Assembly: GCA_910586285.1 (NCBI GenBank)
Contig: CAJUGR010000065.1
Span: forward strand, 3,111 to 11,211
DNA from: an uncultured Erysipelotrichaceae bacterium
GTDB lineage: Bacteria; Bacillota_I; Bacilli_A; Erysipelotrichales; Erysipelotrichaceae
Length of the DNA stretch: 8,101 nucleotides
Direction: 5' to 3'
Shown here: piece by piece, positions 1 through 6,620 of the stretch
Numbering within the stretch: position 1 is the first letter of the stretch
Layout: each line of letters starts with the position of its first letter
The notes under the pieces: model-generated
The model's input: the letters and a program-made list of their open reading frames with translations, nothing else
The model's database searches: none
What the model was told of the DNA's origin: nothing
Made by a program: the position numbers and the translations under genes

Positions 1-3
1 CCG

Positions 4-753
4 TTATACAGTGATGTGAAGTCGATTTAAGATCACTTGTTTTGCGTGATGCTCCAATGTATCATCTAACGCAATCAAATCCATTCTTTGAAAGGAAGGA
101 TTCTGTCTTTTTAAGCATTTATAAATCACGAAGTCGACAACCTCGGGATTTTTAGGAAATAACGGTCCGTGCATATACGTAGCCAAAACCTGGCCGTTAT
201 AAAAGCCTTCCTGATGATCATCCCAATTATTTCCGTAACCGGACAAAACGCTTCCAAGCGGCTTTGACACGTTGCGTGTTTGACCGCCGTGATTTTCAAA
301 GCCGACAATCGTTATCTCCTGATTATCCAACTTTGCTTGAATGGCAATGTTGCCGATGCAGCGCTTATAATCGCTTCCTGCTTCGGTATAATAATCGAAG
401 AACTTTAAGCCTTCAATCTTTGTGCCATCAGCCGCAATATAATACTGACCGAATAATTGATAACCGCCACAAATCAATACGATCATAACACCTTGCTCCA
501 TCGCTTTTTGAATTTCATTTCGTCGTGGCAGTAAATCCTGCATTAACAGCACTTGCTCCCGATCAGCACCGCCTCCGAGAAATAACAAATCATAAGCACT
601 AAAATCGCACGGCTGTCCCATTTCTAAGGTGTCAATTTTACATTGAATACCACGTGATTGACAGCGTGCAGAAAGTACCATCATATTTCCTTTGTCACCG
701 TACAAATCCATGATATTATGATACATCCAGCATACCTTGATTGTTCTTTCCAT
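4..753 (-). CDS. gatD: Lipid II isoglutaminyl synthase, glutaminase subunit GatD
   Basis: This is a class I (triad) glutamine amidotransferase of the CobB/CobQ-like type. With MurT it forms the enzyme that amidates the alpha-carboxyl of D-glutamate in lipid II, giving D-isoglutamine; GatD hydrolyses glutamine and passes ammonia to MurT at the cytoplasmic face of the membrane. The protein has 249 residues, close to the roughly 243 of the Staphylococcus aureus protein. The nucleophile elbow LICGGYQLFG places the catalytic Cys at 95, and TYMHGPL places the catalytic His at 195. FLGGGADREQ (58-67), the Arg in YKRCIGN (near 131, probably contacting glutamine) and FENHGGQT (152-159) are further family hallmarks. 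The start has a Shine-Dalgarno (AGGAAGG) 6 bases upstream, inside the murT 3' end, and only 2 bases separate the murT stop from this ATG, so the two are probably translationally coupled. The third catalytic residue is expected to come from MurT. A cobyric acid synthase is excluded by the size and the MurT partner. Confidence 0.95.
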   Translation of the reverse strand: MERTIKVCWMYHNIMDLYGDKGNMMVLSARCQSRGIQCKIDTLEMGQPCDFSAYDLLFLGGGADREQVLLMQDLLPRRNEIQKAMEQGVMIVLICGGYQLFGQYYIAADGTKIEGLKFFDYYTEAGSDYKRCIGNIAIQAKLDNQEITIVGFENHGGQTRNVSKPLGSVLSGYGNNWDDHQEGFYNGQVLATYMHGPLFPKNPEVVDFVIYKCLKRQNPSFQRMDLIALDDTLEHHAKQVILNRLHITV

Positions 754-755
754 CG

Positions 756-2066
756 CTATCCTTCCTTTCGCATGGCGAGTCGAACCGGTGCCAATGCCGT
801 ATAGGTAGCGATCACATAAGAACGCATATGTAAGGCATATAAGGCATTTAAACCGGCATGAAAATCCTCGATCACTTCCAATTTTCCTTGATAGCCGGCA
901 TATTTAATTCTCAACGCCATATCATAAGCACGCTTCCCGCTACAAATAATGGTTTGTGTGGATAAGGCAAGCACACGTTCAAATTGAGCATCATAGATCC
1001 ACGATACATCGGTGCCATCCTGTGCATTATCATTTAATACGATCATGAGTGCTTTGGACGATTGATCTAACTCAATGGTTTTTAAAACCTCATTGGCTCC
1101 GGTAGGATTCTTTACCAGATTTAATGTATAGGAATTGCCCTGCCATTGGAATGTTTCGTTACGACCTGCCGGCGGTGTTACACTGTGAAATACCTTTTGA
1201 CAAATTTCGGGTTCCATATGGTATCTTTGAGCGATGCTGATGACCGCCATGCAGTTATAGATCGAATATAACGACGGTACCGGCGCATGATAAGCGACAT
1301 GTTGACATTGAAAGGTTCCGCTTTGAATATCAATATCGGTCGCTGTAAGCGTTGCTTTGGGGGTTTGAAAATCACAACCGGTACATTGAAATTCGCCGAT
1401 ATGGGAATACTGATAAAACCGATAGGACAACAATTCACTGCAGCGTGGGCAGAATTTGCCTTCACTTGCTTCACTGGTGGTGGTAAGAGAACTGCTACAT
1501 CTTTCTGCACCGAAATAAATCACTTCACTGTGCGGCGCATGATCATGGATTCTTATCACATTGGGATCATTGGCATTTAACACCAATAAGCCGCGGAAAT
1601 CCTGTAAAGCTGTTTCAATTTTATGAATAAGCTGTTCCATCTCTTGGGATCGATCGAGTTGATCGCGGAAAAAATTAGTAATGGTGACAACCGATACGTT
1701 TAAATGTTTCATGACGTAAGGAATATTTAATTCATCCACTTCCAATACGATCATATCGCCATGAATCTTCCCGTTTAAGGACGATGCATTTAAAAGCGTG
1801 GTGGTAATTCCTTCTTTTAAATTATCCCCTTTGCGATTGGTGATAACACGTTGTCCGGCAGTCTGAAACAAATCGGCAATCATATTGCTTGTCGAAGTTT
1901 TACCGTTTGTACCGCTGACCAATATGATATCACATGAGTAATGAAATCGGGATAATAATTGCGGATCGATGCGCAAAGCCAGCTTACCGGGCAGTGATCC
2001 GCCGCGATGAATCAAGCGTAACGAGAAGGATGCGCATTTTCCCACGATGATAGCAAGCAGTTTCAT
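756..2066 (-). CDS. murT: Lipid II isoglutaminyl synthase, Mur ligase-like subunit MurT
   Basis: MurT activates the D-Glu alpha-carboxyl of the lipid II stem peptide with ATP and amidates it using ammonia from GatD. The 436-residue product matches the usual length (about 437 in S. aureus). Visible parts: a Mur ligase P-loop GTNGKTST at 52-59; a central domain with VLEVDE (107-112) and TNFFRDQLDR (130-139); an inserted Cys4 zinc ribbon (C206, C209, C228, C231) typical of MurT and absent from ordinary Mur ligases; AGRNETF (300-306) and NPTGANE (320-326) of the C-terminal MurT domain; and NDNAQDGTDVSW (345-356), the stretch whose Asp is reported to complete the GatD triad. The open frame runs upstream to an ATG at 2117, but the start at 2066 is preferred: GGGAGG lies 5 bases before it, and the extra 17 codons run through a hairpin. 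It is paired with gatD downstream. Folylpolyglutamate synthase is unlikely given the zinc ribbon and gatD. Confidence 0.95.
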   Translation of the reverse strand: MKLLAIIVGKCASFSLRLIHRGGSLPGKLALRIDPQLLSRFHYSCDIILVSGTNGKTSTSNMIADLFQTAGQRVITNRKGDNLKEGITTTLLNASSLNGKIHGDMIVLEVDELNIPYVMKHLNVSVVTITNFFRDQLDRSQEMEQLIHKIETALQDFRGLLVLNANDPNVIRIHDHAPHSEVIYFGAERCSSSLTTTSEASEGKFCPRCSELLSYRFYQYSHIGEFQCTGCDFQTPKATLTATDIDIQSGTFQCQHVAYHAPVPSLYSIYNCMAVISIAQRYHMEPEICQKVFHSVTPPAGRNETFQWQGNSYTLNLVKNPTGANEVLKTIELDQSSKALMIVLNDNAQDGTDVSWIYDAQFERVLALSTQTIICSGKRAYDMALRIKYAGYQGKLEVIEDFHAGLNALYALHMRSYVIATYTALAPVRLAMRKEG

Positions 2067-2070
2067 AAGA

Positions 2071-2077
2071 ACCTCCC
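2071..2077 (-). promoter_or_regulatory. Ribosome binding site that fixes the murT start
   Basis: The minus strand reads GGGAGGT followed by four bases and ATG at 2066. This is a near-perfect Shine-Dalgarno at good spacing. The alternative upstream ATG at 2117 sits in the arm of a hairpin and has no comparable site, so 2066 is taken as the start. Confidence 0.85.
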
Positions 2078-2103
2078 ACGAAAGAATCAAGATAAAAGCA
2101 ATA

Positions 2104-2124
2104 CCATCCGAAATCATCGGATGG
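2104..2124 (-). terminator. Hairpin between mrp and murT, possible weak terminator or attenuator
   Basis: Read on the minus strand, CCATCCGA, a 5-base loop TGATT, then TCGGATGG form a perfect 8-bp stem (extendable by one G-T pair). It begins 6 bases past the mrp stop codon and is followed by TATTGCTTTTATC, a broken U-rich tract. The stem is GC-rich enough for a Rho-independent terminator, but the tail is weak, so partial termination or 3'-end protection of the mrp message is as likely as full termination. The plus-strand reading has no T tract, so it would act only on minus-strand transcripts. No clear promoter is visible between it and murT, which suggests that some readthrough feeds murT-gatD. 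Confidence 0.5.
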
Positions 2125-2130
2125 CGAAAA

Positions 2131-2964
2131 CTAGGAAATGACTGTCAATAGCTGATCAATGCACGGCTTCATCCGATCATCAATCATCGCTTGTTTGATG
2201 TCATCGAAGTCATCATCCTTATGGATCATGGCAACACTTTCCATCATCGGTAATTCACATAACAGCCGCAAGCCATTGGCCTTCAAAAAGGCTTGAGTAT
2301 CATCTTCTTGATAAATACGGATCTGTTTTCCACAATCGGGGCAAAGTACATAACTCATATTTTCAATGACACCGTAAATAGAAATATTCATTTGTTTACA
2401 CATATTGATCGCCTTGGACACGATCATGGATACCATCGGCTGTGGCGTGGATACCATGACGACCCCGTTGACCGGAATGCTCTGCATAATCGTTAAGGCA
2501 ACATCACCGGTCCCCGGAGGCATATCGATGAATAAATAGTCCAATTCGCCCCACACGACATCGCTCCAGAATTGCTTTACTGCATTAGCGACAATCGGTC
2601 CACGCCATATGACCGGCTGGTTTTCATCTTCCATTAAGAAGTTTAACGATATGAGTTTGATTCCGTCTTTATCAATGATTGGCTCAATGGCATCATTGGT
2701 GCCGTATGCCTTTTCCTTTGCCGTATTCATCAATCGCGGAATACTGGGACCGGTCACATCCGCATCCATAATCCCCACAGCATAACCGCGCTTCCGCAAT
2801 TCCTTTGCCATTAAAACGGTACAGCTAGATTTTCCTACCCCGCCTTTCCCGCTCATCACCGCAATCACATGCGCAATCCGATTATTTGGATTGCTGGTAA
2901 TCCCGCATTGATCTTCACTTTTATTACATTTTCCCTTACTGGGACAAGTATTGCATTGACTCAT
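2131..2964 (-). CDS. Mrp/NBP35 family P-loop ATPase, probable iron-sulfur cluster carrier
   Basis: This is a 277-residue member of the Mrp/ApbC/NBP35 group of SIMIBI-class ATPases, which bind and transfer [4Fe-4S] clusters in the cytoplasm. The core has a deviant Walker A, GKGGVGKS (39-46), the MDADVTGPSIP segment (66-76), VIWRGP (118-123), and FIDMPPGTGD (145-154) as Walker B/switch region, all typical of Mrp. CPDC at 208-211 is the conserved CXXC that holds a bridging cluster in Mrp dimers. The short N-terminus has four cysteines, C4-X2-C7-X5-C13-X6-C20, resembling the N-terminal cluster site of NBP35 and not the DUF59 domain that precedes many bacterial Mrp proteins. The ATG has AAAGGAG 7 bases upstream. 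It sits between deoB and murT with its own short gaps, and nothing nearby identifies a specific client protein. MinD or a septum-site role is excluded by the CXXC and the MPPGTGD sequence. Confidence 0.9.
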   Translation of the reverse strand: MSQCNTCPSKGKCNKSEDQCGITSNPNNRIAHVIAVMSGKGGVGKSSCTVLMAKELRKRGYAVGIMDADVTGPSIPRLMNTAKEKAYGTNDAIEPIIDKDGIKLISLNFLMEDENQPVIWRGPIVANAVKQFWSDVVWGELDYLFIDMPPGTGDVALTIMQSIPVNGVVMVSTPQPMVSMIVSKAINMCKQMNISIYGVIENMSYVLCPDCGKQIRIYQEDDTQAFLKANGLRLLCELPMMESVAMIHKDDDFDDIKQAMIDDRMKPCIDQLLTVIS

Positions 2965-2982
2965 TATGATTCTCCTTTACTT

Positions 2983-3013
2983 AACAAAAACATTTTCACT
3001 GTATCTTTTTGTT
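2983..3013. repeat. AT-rich inverted repeat between deoB and mrp
   Basis: AACAAAAA at 2983-2990 and TTTTTGTT at 3006-3013 are perfect 8-base inverted arms with a 15-base spacer, filling much of the 54-base gap. The arms contain a single GC pair, so any RNA stem would be weak. It may be a relic of a terminator for deoB or simply compositional bias. Confidence 0.3.
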
Positions 3014-3018
3014 TTGGT

Positions 3019-4200
3019 TTATTTCAAATACGTTAACAATGATTTACCCAATTTCGGTAATGGTATCTGGAAGTTATCCGCAATCGTAGCACCGATCGAG
3101 GCAAAGCTGTCTTGGATCGGCAACAGGCCGTGTCCACGCATACTTGGAGAATAGGCCAACAACGGCACCATTTCCTTGGTATGATCACTGCCTTTATACG
3201 TTGGATCGTTGCCGTGATCGGCAGTGATAAGCAATAAGTCATCTTCTTTCAGCTTATCCAATACACTACCCAATAAAACATCAAAGCGCTCCAATTCCTG
3301 TCCATATCCGATCGGATTGCGTCGATGTCCCCATAGCGCATCAAAATCCACGAGGTTCACAAAGCACAATCCGGTAAAATCATGACCCATTACTTCAATG
3401 GTCTGTTCCATACCATGGACGCTGCTTTTGGATTTGTAGGCTTCATTGATGCCTTCACCATCAAAAATATCCTTAATTTTGCCGATGGAAATCACCGCAC
3501 AGCCATGATCATCCAATTCGTTTAACACGGTACGGCCATAGGGTTTCAGCGCATAATCATGGCGATTGGCTGTACGAACGAACTCCCCTTTTTTCTTGCC
3601 GATGTAAGGCCGAGCGATGACTCGGCCGACTTTCCATTCATCCTTCATGGTTAATTCACGTGCGATTTCACAACAGCGATATAATTCATCCAAGCCAAAG
3701 GTTTCCTCATTGCCACATATTTGTAATACGGAATCTGCCGAAGTATAGACAATCATATTACCGGTCGCAATTTCTTCCTCGGCCAATTCATCCAAGATGG
3801 CAGTACCGCTGGCAGATTTATTGCCGATGCAGTGATGGCCGGTGCGCTTTTCTAACTCATCTAATAATTCTTTTGGAAAACCGGTTTCGGTAAAAGTGAT
3901 AAACGGTTTGGTGATATGTAAACCCATCATCTCCCAATGTCCGGTCATCGTATCCTTTCCTACCGATGTTTCCAACAGTTTCGTATAATATGCCAAGGGC
4001 TGCGATACCGATGGAACATGCTTGAGCGGATGTAAATTTGCTAGTCCCAATTTGGCTAAATTCGGGATGTGAAATTCGTTCATATGATCATCAATATGAC
4101 CTAACGTATCGCTCCCCTCATCGTCATATTCCTTGGCATTGGGGGCCGCTGCAACCCCCAAAGAATCAATCACAATGGTAAAAATGCGCTTGTATTTCAT
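3019..4200 (-). CDS. deoB: Phosphopentomutase
   Basis: DeoB interconverts ribose 1-phosphate and ribose 5-phosphate (and the deoxyribose forms) in cytoplasmic nucleoside salvage and catabolism. It is a Mn-dependent enzyme of the alkaline phosphatase superfamily. The 393-residue length is the family standard. Metal and catalytic residues are all visible: D12 in IVIDSLGVAAAP, the phosphorylated Thr T84 in GKDTMTGHWE (81-90), D287 and H292 in VDFDALWGHRRNP, D328 and H329 in TADHGND, and H340 in SDHTKEM. A cap domain occupies about residues 100-220. The start has AGGAGG 8 bases upstream, located in the last codons of xerD, and only 3 bases separate the xerD stop from this ATG, so the two genes are probably cotranslated. 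xerD-deoB adjacency is also seen in Bacillus subtilis (ripX-drm), where a purine nucleoside phosphorylase gene follows; here mrp follows instead. Confidence 0.97.
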   Translation of the reverse strand: MKYKRIFTIVIDSLGVAAAPNAKEYDDEGSDTLGHIDDHMNEFHIPNLAKLGLANLHPLKHVPSVSQPLAYYTKLLETSVGKDTMTGHWEMMGLHITKPFITFTETGFPKELLDELEKRTGHHCIGNKSASGTAILDELAEEEIATGNMIVYTSADSVLQICGNEETFGLDELYRCCEIARELTMKDEWKVGRVIARPYIGKKKGEFVRTANRHDYALKPYGRTVLNELDDHGCAVISIGKIKDIFDGEGINEAYKSKSSVHGMEQTIEVMGHDFTGLCFVNLVDFDALWGHRRNPIGYGQELERFDVLLGSVLDKLKEDDLLLITADHGNDPTYKGSDHTKEMVPLLAYSPSMRGHGLLPIQDSFASIGATIADNFQIPLPKLGKSLLTYLK

Positions 4201-4203
4201 CGC

Positions 4204-5118
4204 TTATTCCTCCTGTTTCCCTTTATCGGCACGAGGATGAAAGGAAGCATATGCCTCCTTCAACCGTTTGTTTTGAATATGAGTATAAATTTGGGTTGTC
4301 TTGATATCACTGTGACCCAACAATTCCTGTACCACACGCAGATCAGCGCCTCCATCCAAAAGATGGGTCGCAAAGCTGTGACGAAAGCTGTGCGCAGATA
4401 GTGATTCATCTAAATTTAATTTTTTTAACTTTTGCTTGATGAGCGTATGTACATATTGGCGGGTCAAGGGATGACCCAAATGATTGATAAATACGTTGGG
4501 CAGCCGCTTCTTTTGCCAGTGAGGCCGCACCAGTTCCAAATAATCGCGCAGCACGGTGACAGCTCGTTCATGAATCGGAATCATTCGCTCTTTATCGCCT
4601 TTTCCAATCACCCGTAAAAATCCCTGATCAAGATGAAGCTGATTCATCGTTAAGTTGCAGCATTCACTAACCCTTAATCCACAGCTGTATAACAATTCCA
4701 AAATAGCATGTTCAAACAATTCCTGATCACTGTTTCCAAAATCATCCAGCATTATCAAAATATCATGGTCATTAAAATATTTTGGTAATTTTTGTCCGTC
4801 TTTTTTTGACTTGGCAAAGACGCTGGGATCCGGCTCATTGGGATAGGTATACGAAATAAAATGATGGAAATTATGCAGCGTTGAGATCATGCGATTCACC
4901 GAATTGCTTTTCTTTACCTGTCGTTGTTCGCTGATGAAATCCTGAACATCCAAATAGGAAATATCCGCAATATGCAACAACTGTCGTTGGTTTAAGAAAG
5001 CCTGATAAATACGCAAATCACGTTCATAGGCTTGAACGCTGGTTACTGCTTTTTGATCCACCACACTGATATGATGAAGATAATCATGAATGGCATCCTG
5101 TACAAGCACATCAATCAC
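4204..5118 (-). CDS. xerD: Site-specific tyrosine recombinase XerD
   Basis: XerD, with XerC/CodV, resolves chromosome dimers at dif during segregation. The 304-residue product has an N-terminal SAM-like core-binding domain (about 1-95) and a catalytic domain with all six active-site residues: R149 in YSCGLRVSE, K173 in GKGDKER, H243 and R246 in SAHSFRHSFATHLL, H269 in LLGHSD, and nucleophile Y278 in QIYTHI. Their spacing matches E. coli XerD within one residue, and the C-terminal HPRAD resembles the XerD ending, so XerD is preferred over XerC or a phage integrase; no att-like or phage neighbours are present. The start is a GTG at 5118; a second in-frame GTG, codon 4 (5109), is the alternative. 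No AGGAGG lies upstream, and a TATAAT box ends only seven bases before the first GTG, so the message may be leaderless. The 3' end carries the deoB ribosome binding site. Confidence 0.95.
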   Translation of the reverse strand: MIDVLVQDAIHDYLHHISVVDQKAVTSVQAYERDLRIYQAFLNQRQLLHIADISYLDVQDFISEQRQVKKSNSVNRMISTLHNFHHFISYTYPNEPDPSVFAKSKKDGQKLPKYFNDHDILIMLDDFGNSDQELFEHAILELLYSCGLRVSECCNLTMNQLHLDQGFLRVIGKGDKERMIPIHERAVTVLRDYLELVRPHWQKKRLPNVFINHLGHPLTRQYVHTLIKQKLKKLNLDESLSAHSFRHSFATHLLDGGADLRVVQELLGHSDIKTTQIYTHIQNKRLKEAYASFHPRADKGKQEE

Positions 5119-5125
5119 CGTTTCT

Positions 5126-5154
5126 ATTATACCACAATTTACCTGTATTTAATC
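5126..5154 (-). promoter_or_regulatory. Probable extended -10 promoter for xerD-deoB
   Basis: The minus strand reads TGGTATAAT, a perfect extended -10 (TATAAT at 5131-5126), with a poor -35 candidate GATTAA (5154-5149) at 17-base spacing. The extended TGn motif can compensate for a weak -35. The predicted transcription start, about 7 bases past the -10, falls at 5118-5119, on or one base before the xerD GTG. Confidence 0.6.
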
Positions 5155-5163
5155 GGTGAATGT

Positions 5164-5204
5164 AAAGAAACCATGCCCCTTTTATCATGTGTTTATGGCT
5201 CTTT
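5164..5204 (-). terminator. Imperfect hairpin after the methyltransferase gene, possible weak terminator
   Basis: On the minus strand AAAGAGCCAT (5204-5195) can pair with ATGGTTTCTTT (5174-5164), giving ten pairs with one G-T wobble and one bulged T around a 20-base loop. It lies 8 bases after the stop codon. The U-rich 3' arm is itself part of the stem and the loop is large, so termination efficiency is doubtful. Its place just before the xerD promoter fits a transcription-unit boundary. Confidence 0.3.
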
Positions 5205-5212
5205 GTAAGGAT

Positions 5213-5881
5213 TTAGCGATGAATGATGATCGGCTCCAAAATACGACAATGAGGCTTTCCCTGCTTCATCGCTTCCATTAAGACACTTGTCGCTTCCGTT
5301 TTTGAATCATCGTAGACAAATTGTAGCTTCTTGATTTCCATTTGATGAGCGCGACATAATTGCGCCAGATCAATCAAGCGTTCACTGCGATGAATCATAT
5401 ACAATCTTCCCCGATCCTGTAATAAGGTACTGATTTTCGGAATCAAAACATCTAAACGCAAATGTGTTTCATGACGGGCGCGAGACAAATGCTCATTGCG
5501 ATTCACGGGATTTCGTTCATGTCGCTGAAAAAATGGTGGATTACAGACAATACAAGATACCGGTTCATGGTGAAAGGTAAGAATATCTTGGGCAAAGAAA
5601 TTCGCCGCCAGATGGTGCAGCTCATTACAGTTATAACGTGCCAATTCACACGCATTGGGATCGATTTCCACTCCGATGTATTGTTTCGCTCCCTGTTGCA
5701 TGGCATATAATAACAATGCTCCGTTATTGGTTCCAATATCCATCACAACATCCTTACGGCGCACATTCATAAATTGTCCTAACAACGCGGTATCGGTATT
5801 GACATGAAACATCTCAGGATGCTGATACAAATAAATATTCGTACCGGGTAAATAATCATAAGTACATTGATCCAAATTCAT
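5213..5881 (-). CDS. tRNA1(Val) (adenine37-N6)-methyltransferase family protein (TrmN6/YfiC-like)
   Basis: This is a SAM-dependent Rossmann-fold N6-adenine methyltransferase of the type that modifies A37 of tRNA1(Val) in E. coli (YfiC/TrmN6; YabB group in Bacillota). The 222 residues start with the family signature YHPEMFHVNTDTALLGQF-like stretch (about 19-37), followed by the SAM-binding motif DIGTNNG (48-54), the acidic ribose-binding segment GVEIDPNA (70-77), and the catalytic NPPF (114-117) typical of amino-methyltransferases. A downstream HLSRARHETHLRL segment (about 130-142) and a C-terminal SKTEATSVLMEAMKQGKP (about 189-206) also match the family. The ATG has AAAGGAG 6 bases upstream and a TATAAT box shortly before. 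It sits between spoIIM and xerD as a lone gene with its own promoter, so it is probably not functionally tied to either. HemK/PrmC (NPPY) is excluded by motif and size. The exact tRNA target is inferred from family only. Confidence 0.88.
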   Translation of the reverse strand: MNLDQCTYDYLPGTNIYLYQHPEMFHVNTDTALLGQFMNVRRKDVVMDIGTNNGALLLYAMQQGAKQYIGVEIDPNACELARYNCNELHHLAANFFAQDILTFHHEPVSCIVCNPPFFQRHERNPVNRNEHLSRARHETHLRLDVLIPKISTLLQDRGRLYMIHRSERLIDLAQLCRAHQMEIKKLQFVYDDSKTEATSVLMEAMKQGKPHCRILEPIIIHR

Positions 5882-5901
5882 AACGGACTCCTTTCTTCCC
5901 T

Positions 5902-5930
5902 ATTATACATGGAATCAAACAGAAAGAAAA
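5902..5930 (-). promoter_or_regulatory. Probable sigma-A promoter for the methyltransferase gene
   Basis: TATAAT (5907-5902, minus strand) is a perfect -10 box, placed 20 bases before the start codon. The -35 region at 17-base spacing (TTTTCT, 5930-5925) is a poor match. The predicted transcript start near 5895 leaves a short leader containing AAAGGAG. Confidence 0.5.
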
Positions 5931-5949
5931 CCGCAGAAATTACAGATTA

Positions 5950-6552
5950 TTAAATCAAATTAAACAGTTTAATCAGTTCTACTACCAAAGTAGATTTTAC
6001 ATAAGCTGCGAGAAAGACAATGATAAAACAAATACACAAATCATTTAAGATACTGTTTGTTAACATTTTAAAATTCAGCCGGTCACGATTGGAAGTGCTG
6101 TAAATCAAATACATAGATAATTGAATGGCACTGGCCGCAATCAAACACGTCGATAATAAGTCCAACAATACCTGCGGAGCTAAGGTCATGATGATTCCGA
6201 CTATACCTTTTAATTGATAGCTTGCTAAAAATAACGCACATGAGAAACCAATTTGTAACCCCTTGGTGAAAATGATGAAAGCGATAAAAGGAATTCCGAT
6301 AATGCTTGTGCCAAGAAAAAACACCAACAGGATAAATAAAATACCGGTAAAAAACTGACTTACAAAGGCGGTATATGTATCCTCATACTGATTAACGGTC
6401 GTTAAATAGGACGACAGCGAGTGAATATCACTGCTGTCAATATAGCGCGAAAGGAAAATTCCCATGAAAAAGCCGGCCAAAATTAATATTCCGATAAATA
6501 TATAAACATTTTTATACTTATGCAGAAACCCATGGTATAAATATTTTTTCAT
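5950..6552 (-). CDS. spoIIM: Stage II sporulation protein M
   Basis: SpoIIM is the membrane scaffold of the SpoIID-SpoIIM-SpoIIP complex, which remodels peptidoglycan while the mother cell engulfs the forespore. The 200-residue product (214 in B. subtilis) is strongly hydrophobic with about five membrane segments: near 15-35, 63-83, 84-108, 115-145 and 172-196. A positively charged N-terminus (MKKYLYHGFLHKYK) suggests a cytoplasmic end. The segment TLAPQVLLDLLSTCLIAAS occupies the position of the conserved Pro-containing motif of the SpoIIM domain. The open frame runs 10 codons further up to an ATG at 6582, but AGGAG lies 7 bases before the ATG at 6552, so the shorter form is preferred. Its place upstream of xerD-deoB, with one gene between, parallels the spoIIM-fur-yqzK-ripX-drm order of B. 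subtilis and supports the call. A generic DUF95/stage II M membrane protein without sporulation role is the alternative, less likely with spo0A nearby. Confidence 0.88.
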   Translation of the reverse strand: MKKYLYHGFLHKYKNVYIFIGILILAGFFMGIFLSRYIDSSDIHSLSSYLTTVNQYEDTYTAFVSQFFTGILFILLVFFLGTSIIGIPFIAFIIFTKGLQIGFSCALFLASYQLKGIVGIIMTLAPQVLLDLLSTCLIAASAIQLSMYLIYSTSNRDRLNFKMLTNSILNDLCICFIIVFLAAYVKSTLVVELIKLFNLI

Positions 6553-6559
6553 ACGATCA

Positions 6560-6564
6560 CTCCT
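6560..6564 (-). promoter_or_regulatory. Ribosome binding site that fixes the spoIIM start
   Basis: AGGAG on the minus strand, 7 bases before the ATG at 6552. The upstream ATG at 6582 has no similar site, so the ten extra codons of the longer frame are not accepted. Confidence 0.8.
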
Positions 6565-6620
6565 AATAAAGTGTATGAACATCCTTAGGAAAATCGTACC
6601 GTTAATCGTTCGACAAAGTT

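Noticed and set aside
264..488. Plus-strand open frame opposite gatD
   Set aside because: It lies entirely antisense to a gene with intact catalytic motifs, has no clear ribosome binding site and no recognisable protein features.
1287..1580. Plus-strand open frame opposite murT (97 codons)
   Set aside because: It is a shadow of the murT zinc-ribbon region, with no family motif or independent start signal.
3660..3893. Plus-strand open frame opposite deoB (77 codons)
   Set aside because: It is antisense to conserved deoB coding sequence, and its composition looks like an out-of-frame reading.
5462..5736. Open frames on both strands inside the methyltransferase gene
   Set aside because: Both overlap the conserved SAM-binding and NPPF region in other frames, and the motifs support only the main frame.
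6596..6615. CGAACGATTAACGG-like sequence before spoIIM as a LexA box
   Set aside because: One half resembles CGAAC, but the GTTCG half is missing at the right distance, and it lies downstream of dinB.
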